A stretch of 64,000 nucleotides of DNA from Anniella stebbinsi (lineage: Eukaryota > Chordata > Lepidosauria > Squamata > Anniellidae): NCBI GenBank assembly GCA_029215795.1, contig JARDYH010000005.1, positions 15,470,001-15,534,000 of the forward strand, in the 5' to 3' direction. Below are positions 43,756 through 54,143 of this stretch, piece by piece; positions within the stretch are counted from its first letter, which is position 1, and every line of letters starts with the position of its first letter. Below the pieces are notes generated by a model, which saw only the letters and a list, made by a program, of their open reading frames with translations, ran no database searches and was not told the DNA's origin. A program made the position numbers and the translations under genes.

Positions 43756-44519
43756 AGATCAATGTTAATTAAAGCTCTAATAGCTTAGGCAACCTTACCT
43801 CCCCCCCCCCCCCACATGTAGCCTCTAGGTATCTTGCTGCTAGTCATGATGGCTAAATATTCCCATGGTGCCTGCAGAAACCTCCATCAGTTCCTGCAAA
43901 GCTCTCCACTCCCTGCCCCTTCAAAGAATTAGTTTGAATTTTTAAAAAATGCATGGTTTTCCTTCCTATTTCTGAACCTGCCATTGGGCTGGAAGAGAAG
44001 GAAAGTGTTGCTTCCTGGCACTGCCCTGTCTTCTTCCATCCACACAGACTTTTCCCCTTTGCTCTCCTTCTAACTCTCCACTCCCAGCCCCTTTCCTTGC
44101 CATCTCTCTCCCTTCCCTGCCTCTAGCCTTGCTCTTTCTCTCCCCCTCTCCCCCGTTTATCTTGACGTTTCTCTTCACTCCTGACCTCTAGGCTCACTAT
44201 TTCTCCCACCCCTCTTTACCTCATTGTTTCTCCCTGCTCCCACGTAGCCTCTAGCCTCTGTCTTTCTCTCCCTTCTTTTGACTGGCCAGGCCCTCACGAC
44301 ATCCATTGTGTGACTAGCCGCATCCTCCAGGGAGCCATTTTGTGGTGGTTCCCGTGGACATTTCTCAAATTCCCAAATGTACCCGTAGGTCCAAAAAGGT
44401 TGGGGATCCTTGCCCTGCAGTATCAGGCGCAGGATGCCTCTCAAAGCAGTCAGTGGGGAACATGAAAGGGGATGGCGCTGTGGTGCTCGTGTCCTGCTTG
44501 TGGGCTTCCCAGAAGTCTC
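43756..44519. other. No gene; pyrimidine-rich
   Basis: C run at 43801-43813 and CT-rich DNA 44030-44280. Confidence 0.5.
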
Positions 44520-44568
44520 TGGTTGTTCAAAACATCTGGAAGGTACCAGGTTAGAGAACGTTGTTCCA
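44520..44568. mobile_element. CAGATGTTTT foldback MITE, right arm only
   Basis: TTCAAAACATCTGGAAGGTA followed by CCAGGTTAGAGAACG. Confidence 0.5.
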
Positions 44569-44667
44569 GAGATATCTCAGCTGGATTAGCCTGGTCACAA
44601 GTGACTCACCAAAAAGGAGGACAAAGAGGACAGTGATTTACATAAGATTTAACTATGCTAATTTATA

Positions 44668-44986
44668 TAGGTTGGCCATATGAAAAGGAGGACAGGGCCC
44701 CTGTATCGTTAACAGCTGCCTAGGAAAGGGAATTTTGGCAGGTGTCATTGGTATGCATGCAGCACCTGGTGAAATCCCCTCTTCATCAAAACAGTTCAAG
44801 CTGCAGGGGCCCTGCCCTCTTGGCCAAATAGAAAAGAGGGCAGGGCTCCTGCAGCGTTAGCAATTGTGATGAAGAGAGGATTTCATCAGGTGCTGTGTGC
44901 CTACGAATGACACCTGCTGAATTCCCTTTTCTATGCAGCTGTTAAAGATATAGGAGCCCTGTCCACCTTTTCTATATGGTCACCCA
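44668..44986. mobile_element. 319-bp palindromic hAT-type MITE (dimer form)
   Basis: Starts TAGGTTGGCCATATG and ends TATATGGTCACCCA, flanked by an exact AATTTATA duplication (44660-44667 and 44987-44994). It is the same family as 10646-10965, but closer to the subtype with GCACCTGGTGAAAT and GGGCCCTGCCCTCTT. Confidence 0.85.
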
Positions 44987-45073
44987 AATTTATATGCATT
45001 GATGGTAAGTTGAAAAAAAATATAATTTAAATAGGAAGGCAAGACATCTCACCATAGAGGGGAAGATTGTGAC

Positions 45074-45784
45074 TAGGGCTGTGCAGCCCCCTTGATCTGG
45101 ATCTGGGCGATCCAGATCTGGATCCGATCTGATCCAAACTGGATCGGACCTCCCCTGAGCCACTTCAGAACCAGATCTGGATCTGGAACTGGATCCGGGT
45201 CTCTGGATTGAGATCCGGAGACCCTCCTTTTCCCCATAGACTTGCAATTCTATGGGGACTCACCGCTCTGCCCCCATTCTCCCTCCTCTCTCCACTCACC
45301 CTCTGCCGTCCACGCTGATGCCCACTGTCGCCCACTGCTGTTTGCTGCCGTCTGCTGTACTGAGAACTAGGCCTCATGTCTAGGTTTCTCAGCACAGCGA
45401 CGTCACGCCGGGTGATGGTGTCACCCGGTGTGACGTCACTCCACTGAGAAATCAGGCCCCGCATCCTGGTTCTCAGTACAGTGGATGGCAGCAGATGGTG
45501 GCAGGTGAGTGGGGAGAGGAGGGAGAGTGGGGGGAGGGTGGTGAGTCCAATGGACTCACCGCCGGCCTTGCAGGTCCCTGGGTGCCGGCAGCCAGCACCC
45601 ATGGACCTGGAAGGCCAATGGGCCTGGATCTCCAAATCGATCCAGATTGATCCAGAATGAGCCAAATCCGCTCTGGAATGATCTGGACCTCCCCTGACCC
45701 GGTTTTGAACCAGATCTGGGAGGTCCACTTTGGCCTGATCTGCTCCAGATTCAGGATCCAGATCCAGATCTGTTCATAGCCCTA
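45074..45784. mobile_element. 711-bp hAT-type MITE with TGACGTCAC core
   Basis: The left end is TAGGGCTGTGCAG and the right end the inverse of TAGGGCTATGAACAG. The TSD ATTGTGAC is exact (45066-45073 and 45785-45792). The centre is a foldback with CTGAGAAC/GTTCTCAG arms around GACGTCACGCCGGGTGAT and CACCCGGTGTGACGTCAC, so two full TGACGTCA-type sites are present. It sits inside an older element (see the nested stack at 44595-46575). Confidence 0.82.
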
Positions 45785-45795
45785 ATTGTGACCAA

Positions 45796-46362
45796 GGGGC
45801 TGTCTTGACAAGAATTGTCCCCACCTAAGGAGCGAGTGCAGGGTTTGCATGTGAGGAGGAGTGGCCTTCCTGTGCACCACCACCCATGCACTGGGGCACC
45901 CATGCCTCCTCACATCCCTCCAGTTTTTTAACCTTGTTTGGGGGGCTAAGCATCCTTCTCCCCACACTGGAGGAGGCGTGGAGGCAGCCATTTGGCTTGC
46001 TGGCCAATGCACCACCACCTGTGCACCAGGGTGCCTGCACCTCCTTGCGTCACTCCAGTTTTTTTGGGGGGGGCTTTTTGCCCTTTATTTTCAGGGACTA
46101 AGTGTCCTTCTCCCCACACCAGAGAAGTGCAGAGATGTTCCAGAAGCCAATCGGCTCACTGGCCTGCCCCCTGCCCCCTGTCCAGGGGCAAATGCTATCA
46201 TCGCCTCACTGTAAGAGAAAAATGTTGGGATAAGTCCCCAACTTTTTTATTTTGGATCTTTGTGGGAAAGCCCTGGGATGGCTCCGCAGTGGCTGCTGCA
46301 TCATATCAATGACCTAGCGCCACTGCGGAGCCACCCCGGGGCTGTCCCCTCATCAAGACAAG
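45796..46362. mobile_element. Unclassified inverted-repeat element within the nested stack
   Basis: The left end GGGCTGTCTTGACAAG is matched by an inverted right end around CATCAAGACAAGTCTC. The interior holds two diverged direct repeats of about 170 bp (from about 45870 and 45980) sharing GCACCACCACCTGTGCACC, GTTTTTT and CTTCTCCCCACAC. Its duplication is short or unclear, so the superfamily is not assigned. Confidence 0.55.
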
Positions 46363-47185
46363 TCTCAAGTGACCTATGTGCCTTCTTCAGCCTGCTGTCC
46401 AGGTGCAGTGGATGGACAACTTCAAAGCCCAGTTCTTCTTTCTGATGGTTCTTTATTTTTAAACTGGACTTGGACCAGACAGCCCTCAAACAGAGGGCAC
46501 TTTCAAAATAGAGAATAGTTCTTCTGGCAGCCCTTCAAATAGAGGATTATCCTCTGCAAAAGAGGACACCCTAGGTTGGCTTCTGTAGCACACTGGATAC
46601 TGGAATGGATGGAATCTTGGCTTGATCCAGTCAGGCATTCGTTCGGTTCTTTCGCAAGTGGTAGCACTCCCTGCAATTTGTCTCTCAGCCAGGCACGCCA
46701 GCAGCAACTGCCTCCTCTCCTCCTGTAGCTGTTTTCACATTCCAGGCTAAGTTTAGAGTCATATTTATGAACGTTTTCAGCACACATGTACATGAAATAT
46801 TTACCCCCCACTCAGCACATCATGGCACTCGAGTGCAGTGGAAGCCTTAAACATTGAGGAGGTGTTCTGCCACATTACTGTCAGCCTGGGGAAATTGTTC
46901 GCATGCTGCATGATGATTGCAACCATCGGACGTTAGCGCTAGACTTTAGTTTGATGCAGGGATCAGCCTTGTAGCCTGTTCTTTAGACTTGGCACATATG
47001 AAATAATGAATTCCTCTGGGCATGTACAGAGAAAACAAAGTAGGAACCTCTAGTCTGGCCATTAGAGTTAGGCTTTCAGGTTCATGCCTTGTTAAGTTCC
47101 TATGCTGTCTTGAGATTGACCCCCTCTTTAAAAAGTGGGGTGGCGTGTGGGCGAGGAGAGAACATAAGATCAGACCAAAGGCCTA

Positions 47186-47262
47186 TTTACACTGCAGTCC
47201 TATAAATATCTACTCAGTAGTAGGTTCCATTGAGTTCAGTGGGGTTTACTCCCAGGTAAGTG
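47186..47262 (-). repeat. GGGAGTAAGTCCCATTGA repeat
   Basis: CACTGCAGTCCTATAAATAT, CTACTCAGTAGTAGGTTCCA and GGGTTTACTCCCAGGTAAG. Confidence 0.6.
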
Positions 47263-47402
47263 GACTGCAGCTTCCCACAGTGGCCCACCATATGTCTCTG
47301 GGAAGCTCACAAGTAGGACACAAAAGCCCTCTTTTGCTGTTGTTCCCCAGAAACTGGTACCCAATGGTACACTGCCTCCAAACATGGAGGTTGTCTTTAT
47401 CT

Positions 47403-47460
47403 ATAGCCTAATAGCCACGGAGAGACCTATCCTCCATGGAGTTGTTGAATCCCTTTCAAT
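47403..47460 (-). mobile_element. CR1-like LINE 3' fragment
   Basis: GCCTAATAGCCACGGAGAGA, CCTATCCTCCATGGAGTTGT; inverse of the 15374 family. Confidence 0.5.
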
Positions 47461-47744
47461 ATCCATCTATATTAGTGGCTTTATTTTTAATTTGTGAGGG
47501 TGTCTCTACATTAAGCAAAACCTCCCACATCCTTACCAGGGCTTTCTGCTTTTGGTTTCTTTGCAGGATTAGGAGGGGTACCTTTACATGACAGACAGGT
47601 GTTTGAATTGAGGGAGCACCTCCCTCCCTCCCTTCCTGGCATGAGTGCAAAGGAGCAGGCTGGGGAGAGCCTTGTTTTCATGCCTTAACATGTGCTGTAT
47701 TGTTTCCTTGAAGCCCCCAAGAAAGGTACAATTTACGCCTGAGT

Positions 47745-47825
47745 AGATGTAAGATTGTGCTTTGAGTCTGCAACCCTCAGGACATTTACTTGGAAGTAAG
47801 CCCCATTGATTCTGAGCTTGGTGGG
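47745..47825. repeat. GGGAGTAAGTCCCATTGA repeat, degraded
   Basis: TGTAAGATTGTGCTTTGAGT, ACTTGGAAGTAAGCCCCATT. Confidence 0.5.
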
Positions 47826-48027
47826 CTGGATGAACAGATCTGTCTCCCTTCATTACAGGAAGGCATTTTACCCTCTTCTCCCTCTGAATGGCCTGCGATT
47901 GAGAAATGTGCTCAAGCATTTACATGGCAGACATGTGGTTTGAATTGAGGGATGTCTTTCTTCAGCAAGTTCATAGTGCTTCACTGGCATTACACACTGC
48001 TGATATGGCAGCATTAACTGTCATTTC

Positions 48028-49837
48028 TAGGGGTGTGCACGGACCCCCCGGATCGGATCGGGACCCGGATCGGGACCTCCAATTTTGTCCCGGACCGGTT
48101 CGGACAAAATCGGAGGCCCCCCGGACCGGATCGAGTCCGATCCCGACCCAAAAATCGTACATTTTTGGATCGGCCGCCATTTTTTTCCCCATAGACTTGC
48201 ATTGCAATGCAAGTCTATGAGGAAAAAATGGCGGCGGGTGGGTAAGGGGGGGCCTAACTCCCTCCCCCCCCGGGGCCGTCCGCTGTGGACGGCCCCGGCA
48301 GGTAAACCCCCTCCCCCGCGCTCCCTACCCCCCCTGGGGCCGCCCGCTTCCATCCGCTGGCGCCCGCGGGCGCCAGCGGATAGAAGCGGACGGCTCCGGG
48401 GGGGGGTAAGCCCCCTTCCCCGCCACTGCTTACCTTCTCGGCCCGTCCGGCGCCGGCGGCTACTACCAGCGGGCTCCGCGGCCTACTCTCGAGTAGCGCG
48501 CCGGGTGATGACATCACCCGGCGCGCCATCCTAGAGCAGGCCGCGGAGCCTGCTGGGAGTAGTAGGCGCCGGCGCCGGACGGGAGCTGCCGGGCCGGGCA
48601 GGTAAGGGCCCCCCTCCCCCCTCCCCCCTCCGTGCGCCCCCTCCTCCCCTCCACGCACCCCCTCCTTACCTTTCCGGCCCGGCGGCTCCCGTCCGGCGCC
48701 GGCGCCTACTACTTCCAGCAGGCTCCGCGGCCTGCTCTAGAGTAGCGCGCCGGGTGATGTAATCACCCGGCGCGCTACTCTAGAGCAGGCCGCGGAGCCT
48801 GCTGGGAGTAGTAGGCGCCGGCGCCGGACGGGAGCCGCCGGGCTGGAAAGGTAAGGGCCCCCCTCCCCCCTCCGCGCGCCCCCTCCTCCCCTCCACGCAC
48901 CCCCTCCTTACCTTTCCGGCCCGGCGGCTCCCGTCCGGCGCCGGCGCCTACTACTTCCAGCAGGCTCCGCGGCCTGCTCTAGAGTAGCGCGCCGGGTGAT
49001 GACATCACCCGGCGCGCCATCCTAGAGCAGGCCGCGGAGCCTGCTGGGAGTAGTAGGCGCCGGCGCCGGACGGGAGCCGCCGGGCTGGAAAGGTAAGGGC
49101 CCCCCTCCCCCCTCCGCGCGCCCCCTCCTCCCCTCCACGCACCCCCTCCTTACCTTTCCGGCCCGGCGGCTCCCGTCCGGCGCCGGCGCCTACTACTTCC
49201 AGCAGGCTCCGCGGCCTGCTCTAGAGTAGCGCGCCGGGTGATGACATCACCCGGCGCGCCATCCTAGAGCAGGCCGCGGAGCCTGCTGGGAGTAGTAGGC
49301 GCCGGCGCCGGACGGGAGCCGCCGGGCCGGAAAGGTAAGGGCCCCCCTCCCCCCTCCGCGCGCCCCCTCCTCCCCTCCACGCACCCCCTCCTTACCTTTC
49401 TGGCCCGGCGGCTCCCGTCCGGCGCCGGCGCCTACTACTTCCAGCAGGCTCCGCGGCCTGCTCTAGAGTAGCGCGCCGGGTGATGACATCACCCGGCGCG
49501 CCACCCTAGAGCAGGCCGCGGAGCCTGCTAGTAGTAGTAGGCGCCGGCGCCGGACGGGAGCCACCGGGCCGAGAAGGTAAGTGCCCCCTTCCTCCCCCCC
49601 CCCCGCTGTCCACTTTCATCGGCGGGCGCCCGCTGGCGCCCGCCAATGGAAGCGGCGGTGGGCGCCAGTGGGCGCCCGCCGATCCGCCGATCCGCCGAAC
49701 CGGTTCGGAGCTTTTTCGGACCGGTTCGGATTGGATCGGCCGATCCAGCTGCGGGATCGGAAATCGGATAATTTATCCGATTTCCCACTGGACCGGACTC
49801 GGATCGTGGATCGGGTCCGATCCAGTGCACATCCCTA
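48028..49837 (-). mobile_element. 1.81-kb GC-rich non-autonomous hAT-type element, copy 2, inverted relative to copy 1
   Basis: This is the reverse complement of the element at 16712-18520. Its left end TAGGGGTGTGCAC equals the other copy's right end, and the length is 1810 against 1809 bp. The flanking target-site duplication is GTCATTTC / GTCATTAC (48020-48027 and 49838-49845, one mismatch), different from copy 1. The two are therefore separate insertions, not a segmental duplication. Only scattered substitutions separate the terminal portions I compared, implying recent mobility. No transposase is encoded. Confidence 0.85.
48429..49577. repeat. Tandem array of ~242-bp palindromic units inside copy 2
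   Basis: GGTAAG landmarks at 48601, 48850, 49092, 49334 and 49576 give spacings of 249, 242, 242 and 242. Five palindromic cores are present, written GTGATGACATCAC in most units and GTGATGTAATCAC in one. Compared with copy 1 in the same orientation, the 7-bp C/G-tract expansion sits in the unit at the opposite end. Confidence 0.9.
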
Positions 49838-49975
49838 GTCATTACTAGCTTATCTCCCATCTTTTTGAAAACAGGATAAAGGGTGAAACATGTAGGAGCC
49901 AACCAGGAGGTTGACAATGTTGTGTAAAGGGCCCACAAACTTCTGTGAGTGACCAATCACGAGCGTGCAATAAGT

Positions 49976-50295
49976 TAGGCTGACCATCTGAAAAGGAGGT
50001 CAGGGCTCATGTAACTTTAACAGTTGTAGAGAAAAGGGAATTTCAGCCAGTGTCATTTGTATAGAATTAGTTCCTGGTGAATTTCCCTCTTCATCACAAC
50101 TGTTAAAGTTGCAGGCACTATACTAGAGTGACCAGATACAAAAGAAGGCAGGGCCCCTACAACTTTAACTGTTGTGATGAAGAGGGAATTTCACCAGGAA
50201 CTAATTGCATACAAATGACACTGGCTGAAATTCCCCTTTCTCTACAACTGTTAAAGTTATATGAGCCCTGACCTGGATTTTATCTGGTCAGCCTA
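49976..50295. mobile_element. 320-bp palindromic hAT-type MITE (dimer form)
   Basis: Starts TAGGCTGACCATCTG and ends CTGGTCAGCCTA, with inverted halves carrying CTTTAACAGTTG and GGAATTTCACCAGG. No 8-bp duplication matches at the two ends. A 50-bp fragment of another copy follows at 50310-50359, suggesting rearrangement. Confidence 0.8.
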
Positions 50296-50309
50296 TCCTA
50301 GGTATCCAT

Positions 50310-50359
50310 TAGGCTGACCAGATAAAATCCAGGTCAGGCCTCCTGTAACTTTAACAGTT
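50310..50359 (+). mobile_element. Fragment of the TAGGCTGACCA MITE
   Basis: TAGGCTGACCAGATAAAATC followed by CTGTAACTTTAACAGTT, then an abrupt change to unrelated sequence. Confidence 0.7.
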
Positions 50360-50594
50360 CCTGGCTTCAAGAACAGACTTTCAATGCTATGGAAATACAA
50401 AAATGGAAGAAAGCTCTCCAGAAGCTTGTTTACATGTCCCACTGTCCATGGCTAAAGTACGTTTAATGTCAGTTTTCAAGTTGTTTATGTGCTTAAAGAA
50501 GGGGTGGAATTCAAGGTTGCGTTTCCTTGGGGTAATCTGTTGGGGGCCAGGCCAACAGTGGTTGGGGCTGAAGCTAGTGGTGGCAGGACCAATC

Positions 50595-50701
<107 letters not shown>

Positions 50702-51521
50702 TGACACTTGCTTTTATCTCAATTTTTCGGAGGCCCCCTTTTCTGTCTCTGACTCTTCCACACTTCCTCCCTTCCCTCCCTCTCTTTCTGACACCCCCTT
50801 TCTCTCTGCCTCTCTTTCTTTGACAGCCCCTTCTCTCACCTCCCTCTCCCTCTTAAAGGAACATGTCTCACCCTCTTTTGTGCTAGGATAAGTGTCCATA
50901 TCAACTGAAGCAGGGTTGTTATTTCTGGAATACAAGAGGCTGTGAGCTGAGACAAGTCTCAAAGTACAAGTCTGGGTGTAGACAACTGATGGCTGGGAGG
51001 ATAAACTGGGAACTCTTTTGGGTGAAGAAATTCTATTTTCTGAAACCCTTGGGAGCTCCATTCAGTGATACCACATCACTCCAACCTTTGCAAAGCCATT
51101 GCCCAGGGCTGCAATGTTTAGTCAGTTTATTGCTTGGGCTATTCAATTAAAAACTTCATGATGGGTTTAAAGCAGAGATGCACACCAATCCCCAGGTTTG
51201 ATTCTGAGCCTGATTTGGTGCTTCAGATTGAGACAGGATACCTGAAAAGTTTCAAAAGGATAGGTGCAGGAGACTGAGAGTTATGATGCTTGAAAACCAG
51301 TTTACGAGTGAAGCATGGTTGCATTGGAAGAATGCTCATCTCATGGTCTCTTCCTTGCTCTCCCCAAAGCACAATGATTGGAGAACATGTCAAAATGTGC
51401 TCTAGGAATTGAAGGTGGACCTGTCAGTCATTCAACCACACTCCCCCATCCCTTGCTCATAATAGCAGTTTTTTTTAAAAAAAAACAAAAACAAAAGTTG
51501 CTATTTGCAGGAGACGAAGGG
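50702..51521. other. No gene
   Basis: Pyrimidine-rich to about 50860, then unique-looking. 51175-51250 (GATGCACACCAATCCCCAGG) may be the left end of another eroded hAT-type element. Confidence 0.4.
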
Positions 51522-51892
51522 TGGGTTTTGACGAATGCAGTGGGGAAGAAGCCATCATGGCTTCCCGCCCCATGCTGCATGTGCAACTGCCATTTGCATT
51601 ATTCCACATCCTGCAGCACAGGTTGGCCTGTTATCCGAGCCCAGTGCGCAACGTGTTGCATCAGGGGGGCTTTGTATCCACCCTACAGCCTCTATTGCAT
51701 GTAGTGGGTTGTAGGATGGGTACCCACCCACCTGACCACACTGTGTGCCAGGTTTGGAAAACACACCAACCTGCACTACAGAGGAGGAAATAATGCAAAT
51801 GGTGATCATGCGCACAGCATGCATGGGGGGCAGGGGGAGAAGCCACAATGGTTTCTTCCCCCACTGTGATTGTCTAAACCCAAACCAATGTC
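51522..51892. mobile_element. ~370-bp foldback MITE
   Basis: GGTGGGTTTTGACGAATGCA, GGGGAAGAAGCCATCATGGC and GCCATTTGCATTATT on the left are matched by inverse sequences ending ACTGTGATTGTCTAAACCCA on the right, giving arms of about 110 bp. The centre contains GTAGTGGGTTGTAGGATGGG. Confidence 0.7.
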
Positions 51893-52079
51893 TCTGCATC
51901 TCCTGCACTTCTGAAACATGATTCACTAATGCAGCCTTTCTCTGGAGTAGGTCCGATTTCATCACTTTTGGAGGGAAGCCCACCTTGCCTCAGGAAGCAA
52001 CAGAACTAAACTGAAGTGGCCCAATTCTGTTTGGGCTTTCGGATTTTGTCCACAGCCAACACATTTCCCTAGTTGAAAT

Positions 52080-52480
52080 GGTCCCTGTAACTGACAAGGC
52101 AATGAATTAAAATAACATTTTATCATATTATTTTAATGTATTAATTAATTAATCACAAAACAACCAATGATGGTAGATACCATCTTAGGAGAGTTCCTCC
52201 CCCTTTCTCTCCAACACAGGAAGGAATGTCATCTCTTCTAACACGGTGTGTGATGCAAAACAGATGTTCTTCATCTAAAAAGCAAAGCATGCCTCCCTCT
52301 TCCCCTTTGGAACAATTGTTTAGTCATATGCAAATACGTACAGATGCAATTTTCATTTATTAATTATACTTAATTGACTGGATCTCACATGATTAATGGA
52401 TTTAGATTTATCGGATTGTGCAACAGCCTAGCTACCAACAGCTTGCAGGGCTATTAATAATCGAAAACCCATTATGAACA
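52080..52480. other. Repeat-free AT-rich block, possible conserved noncoding element
   Basis: Dense homeodomain-type TAATTA/ATTAAT sites (TATTAATTAATTAATCAC at 52139), an ATGCAAAT-like octamer (about 52329) and TTATTAATTATACTTAATTG (52358) occur in DNA without recognisable repeats. No reading frame. Confidence 0.3.
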
Positions 52481-52589
52481 TCACCTAAAGCAACGGCCTG
52501 CATTTGGGGAGAAAGTACAAAACAGGTTTAGTTGCGGAAGGGTTGGGAATTGCCCCCCCCCCACCCTCTGAATGAAGACATGAGACATT

Positions 52590-52905
52590 GCTTGGAACAA
52601 GATGGGCCATATTGGATCGCATCACAGACCAATCGGTTTCAGCATTTTGTTCCCACAGTGGCCTAACATGCCGATGGGAAGCCCTGAGTGCAACAATACC
52701 CTCCCGCTTGTATTTCCCGGCAATGGTTATTGAGAGGTCTGATACTGCAAGTAATACAGACATTCATGGCCAGTTAGCCTGTGATTGCTTTCTCCATGAA
52801 TTTGTCTAATTCCCCTTTTAAGGCCATCCAAGTTGGTTGCCATCACTACATTTTGTGGTAGCAAATTCCATGATTTTGGGGTCGCCTGCAAGTCACAGTT
52901 TCATT
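52590..52905 (-). mobile_element. CR1-like LINE 3' end
   Basis: On the plus strand it reads CATATTGGATCGCATCACAG, CCACAGTGGCCTAACATGCC, CTCCATGAATTTGTCTAATT and CCCCTTTTAAGGCCATCCAA, the inverse of the 15374 family. It continues into GGTTGCCATCACTACATTTT, a more upstream LINE segment. Confidence 0.6.
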
Positions 52906-53595
52906 AACTAAGCAAATAGGCTCTCCAGTGAACATAATGCTTAAGACTAAGTGGGGGGCAAATAGAAAAGATAGTTGGGGCAGCCTCTCAAAGATTTCCA
53001 ATGGGCAATATCTTCCTGACTTAAAGTGGTGGATCATCTGATTTGCTGCTTCCTAAATGGTTAACTGGGGGATCTCTAAGCGCTCCAGCCTCATTTGCTC
53101 TGGACAGCTTTTGATTGGGGGTAGGGAGTGGTCCAGGGGCCAATCCCTGCTGCCAATCCCTTTGAGATGGCCAGTGATGAGAGATACAAGCAGGGCAAGC
53201 ACCCATTCACCCTTTAGGTTGCTCACCAGGGTATCCAATCATATTGACTCAAGCGCTCGCACTACCTGCCCCAGGAGAAAGCCAGCTCAAGCTTGGCTTC
53301 CCTCCAAAGTACCTGCTGACAACTACCTTGCACAGGCCTCACTGCAGATTTTTCAAAAACAAACTGCAGCTCAGGGTAGATGAATGCAACCCATTGACAG
53401 GGGATATTATGATGGATTTCTTGGTGTGGATCCTCCCACTGGCCAAAGGCAATTTTTGATGTCTGAGTTCATCTGTCACCAGGTTATGTCTATTTTGTTC
53501 AGATGACATATGCTCCTCCACATTCTCTATTCTAGCATCTCAGACTGGATAATGAGAAGCCTGGGGGCCCAAGGTTTCACCTGGTCCAGGTGATA
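52906..53595. other. No feature seen
   Basis: Unique-looking DNA. Confidence 0.5.
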
Positions 53596-53625
53596 AGAAC
53601 ATAAGAAGAGCCCTGATGAATCAGT

Positions 53626-53724
53626 GCTACAGTTCCCATCATGCCTCACCATTGGCTATACTAGCTAGGGCTACTGGGAACTGTAGGCTAAACCTCGGGA
53701 GGGGTATGTGTTGCCCATTCTTGA
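53626..53724. mobile_element. Foldback MITE copy next to a LINE stub
   Basis: GCTACAGTTCCCATCATGCC pairs with GGGAACTGTAGGC. It is preceded at 53596-53625 by AAGAACATAAGAAGAGCCCT, the end of the CR1-like LINE family on the other strand. Confidence 0.65.
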
Positions 53725-54054
53725 TTTTGATCTCTGGAGGTTTACATTCCAGGGGAAGTTGTATGTGGATAAGGCTTTGGTCAATGTCATTGAGAGGAAT
53801 GGGAAGCAACTGGAAGGCAGTATTTAATTTATATCACATTTCCCCATCAATGTGGCTGAACTACACGATGTCACCATTGCAACAGCCTCAAATGATGTGC
53901 AATGTACAGAGCTGAGTTTGTATGGAATATCATCATTGACTACTGAACCTTTGGGTAGGACAGATTGTGAATGAGCTTAAACTCAGCCAGTGCTATTTTC
54001 AGAAGAAGACCCAATGGTGAGATCTACAGGGATGGTAAGGAAAGCTCATCAAAG
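53725..54054. other. No feature seen
   Basis: Unique-looking DNA, possibly a diverged LINE upstream of the SINE tail. Confidence 0.4.
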
Positions 54055-54143
54055 GGGCCGACAACCCTATCGCTGATGCCAGACAGCACAGACTATACTG
54101 AGCTAGATGGACTGATGGATCTGACTTGGCTTCCTATGTTCTC
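54055..54143 (+). mobile_element. 3' end of the GGCTCAGTGGT-type SINE
   Basis: GACTATACTGAGCTAGATGG, ACTGATGGATCTGACTTGGC and TTCCTATGTTC match the tail of 32370-32565. Confidence 0.6.

Larger units (their letters stand above)
44595..46575. mobile_element. Old hAT-like element broken by three later insertions
   Basis: Backbone pieces at about 44600-44667, 44987-45073, 45785-45795 and 46363-46575 line up with single copies elsewhere (12290-12720, 33376-33740). Shared phrases are CACCAAAAAGGAGGACA, GACATCTCACCATAGAGGGG, GATTGTGACCA and GCCCTTCAAATAGAGGA. The gaps are filled by elements at 44668-44986, 45074-45784 and 45796-46362, two of them with exact 8-bp duplications of backbone sequence. 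Confidence 0.75.
46576..48019. other. No gene; a few small repeat pieces listed separately
   Basis: Unique-looking DNA apart from 47186-47262, 47403-47460 and 47745-47825. Confidence 0.45.
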
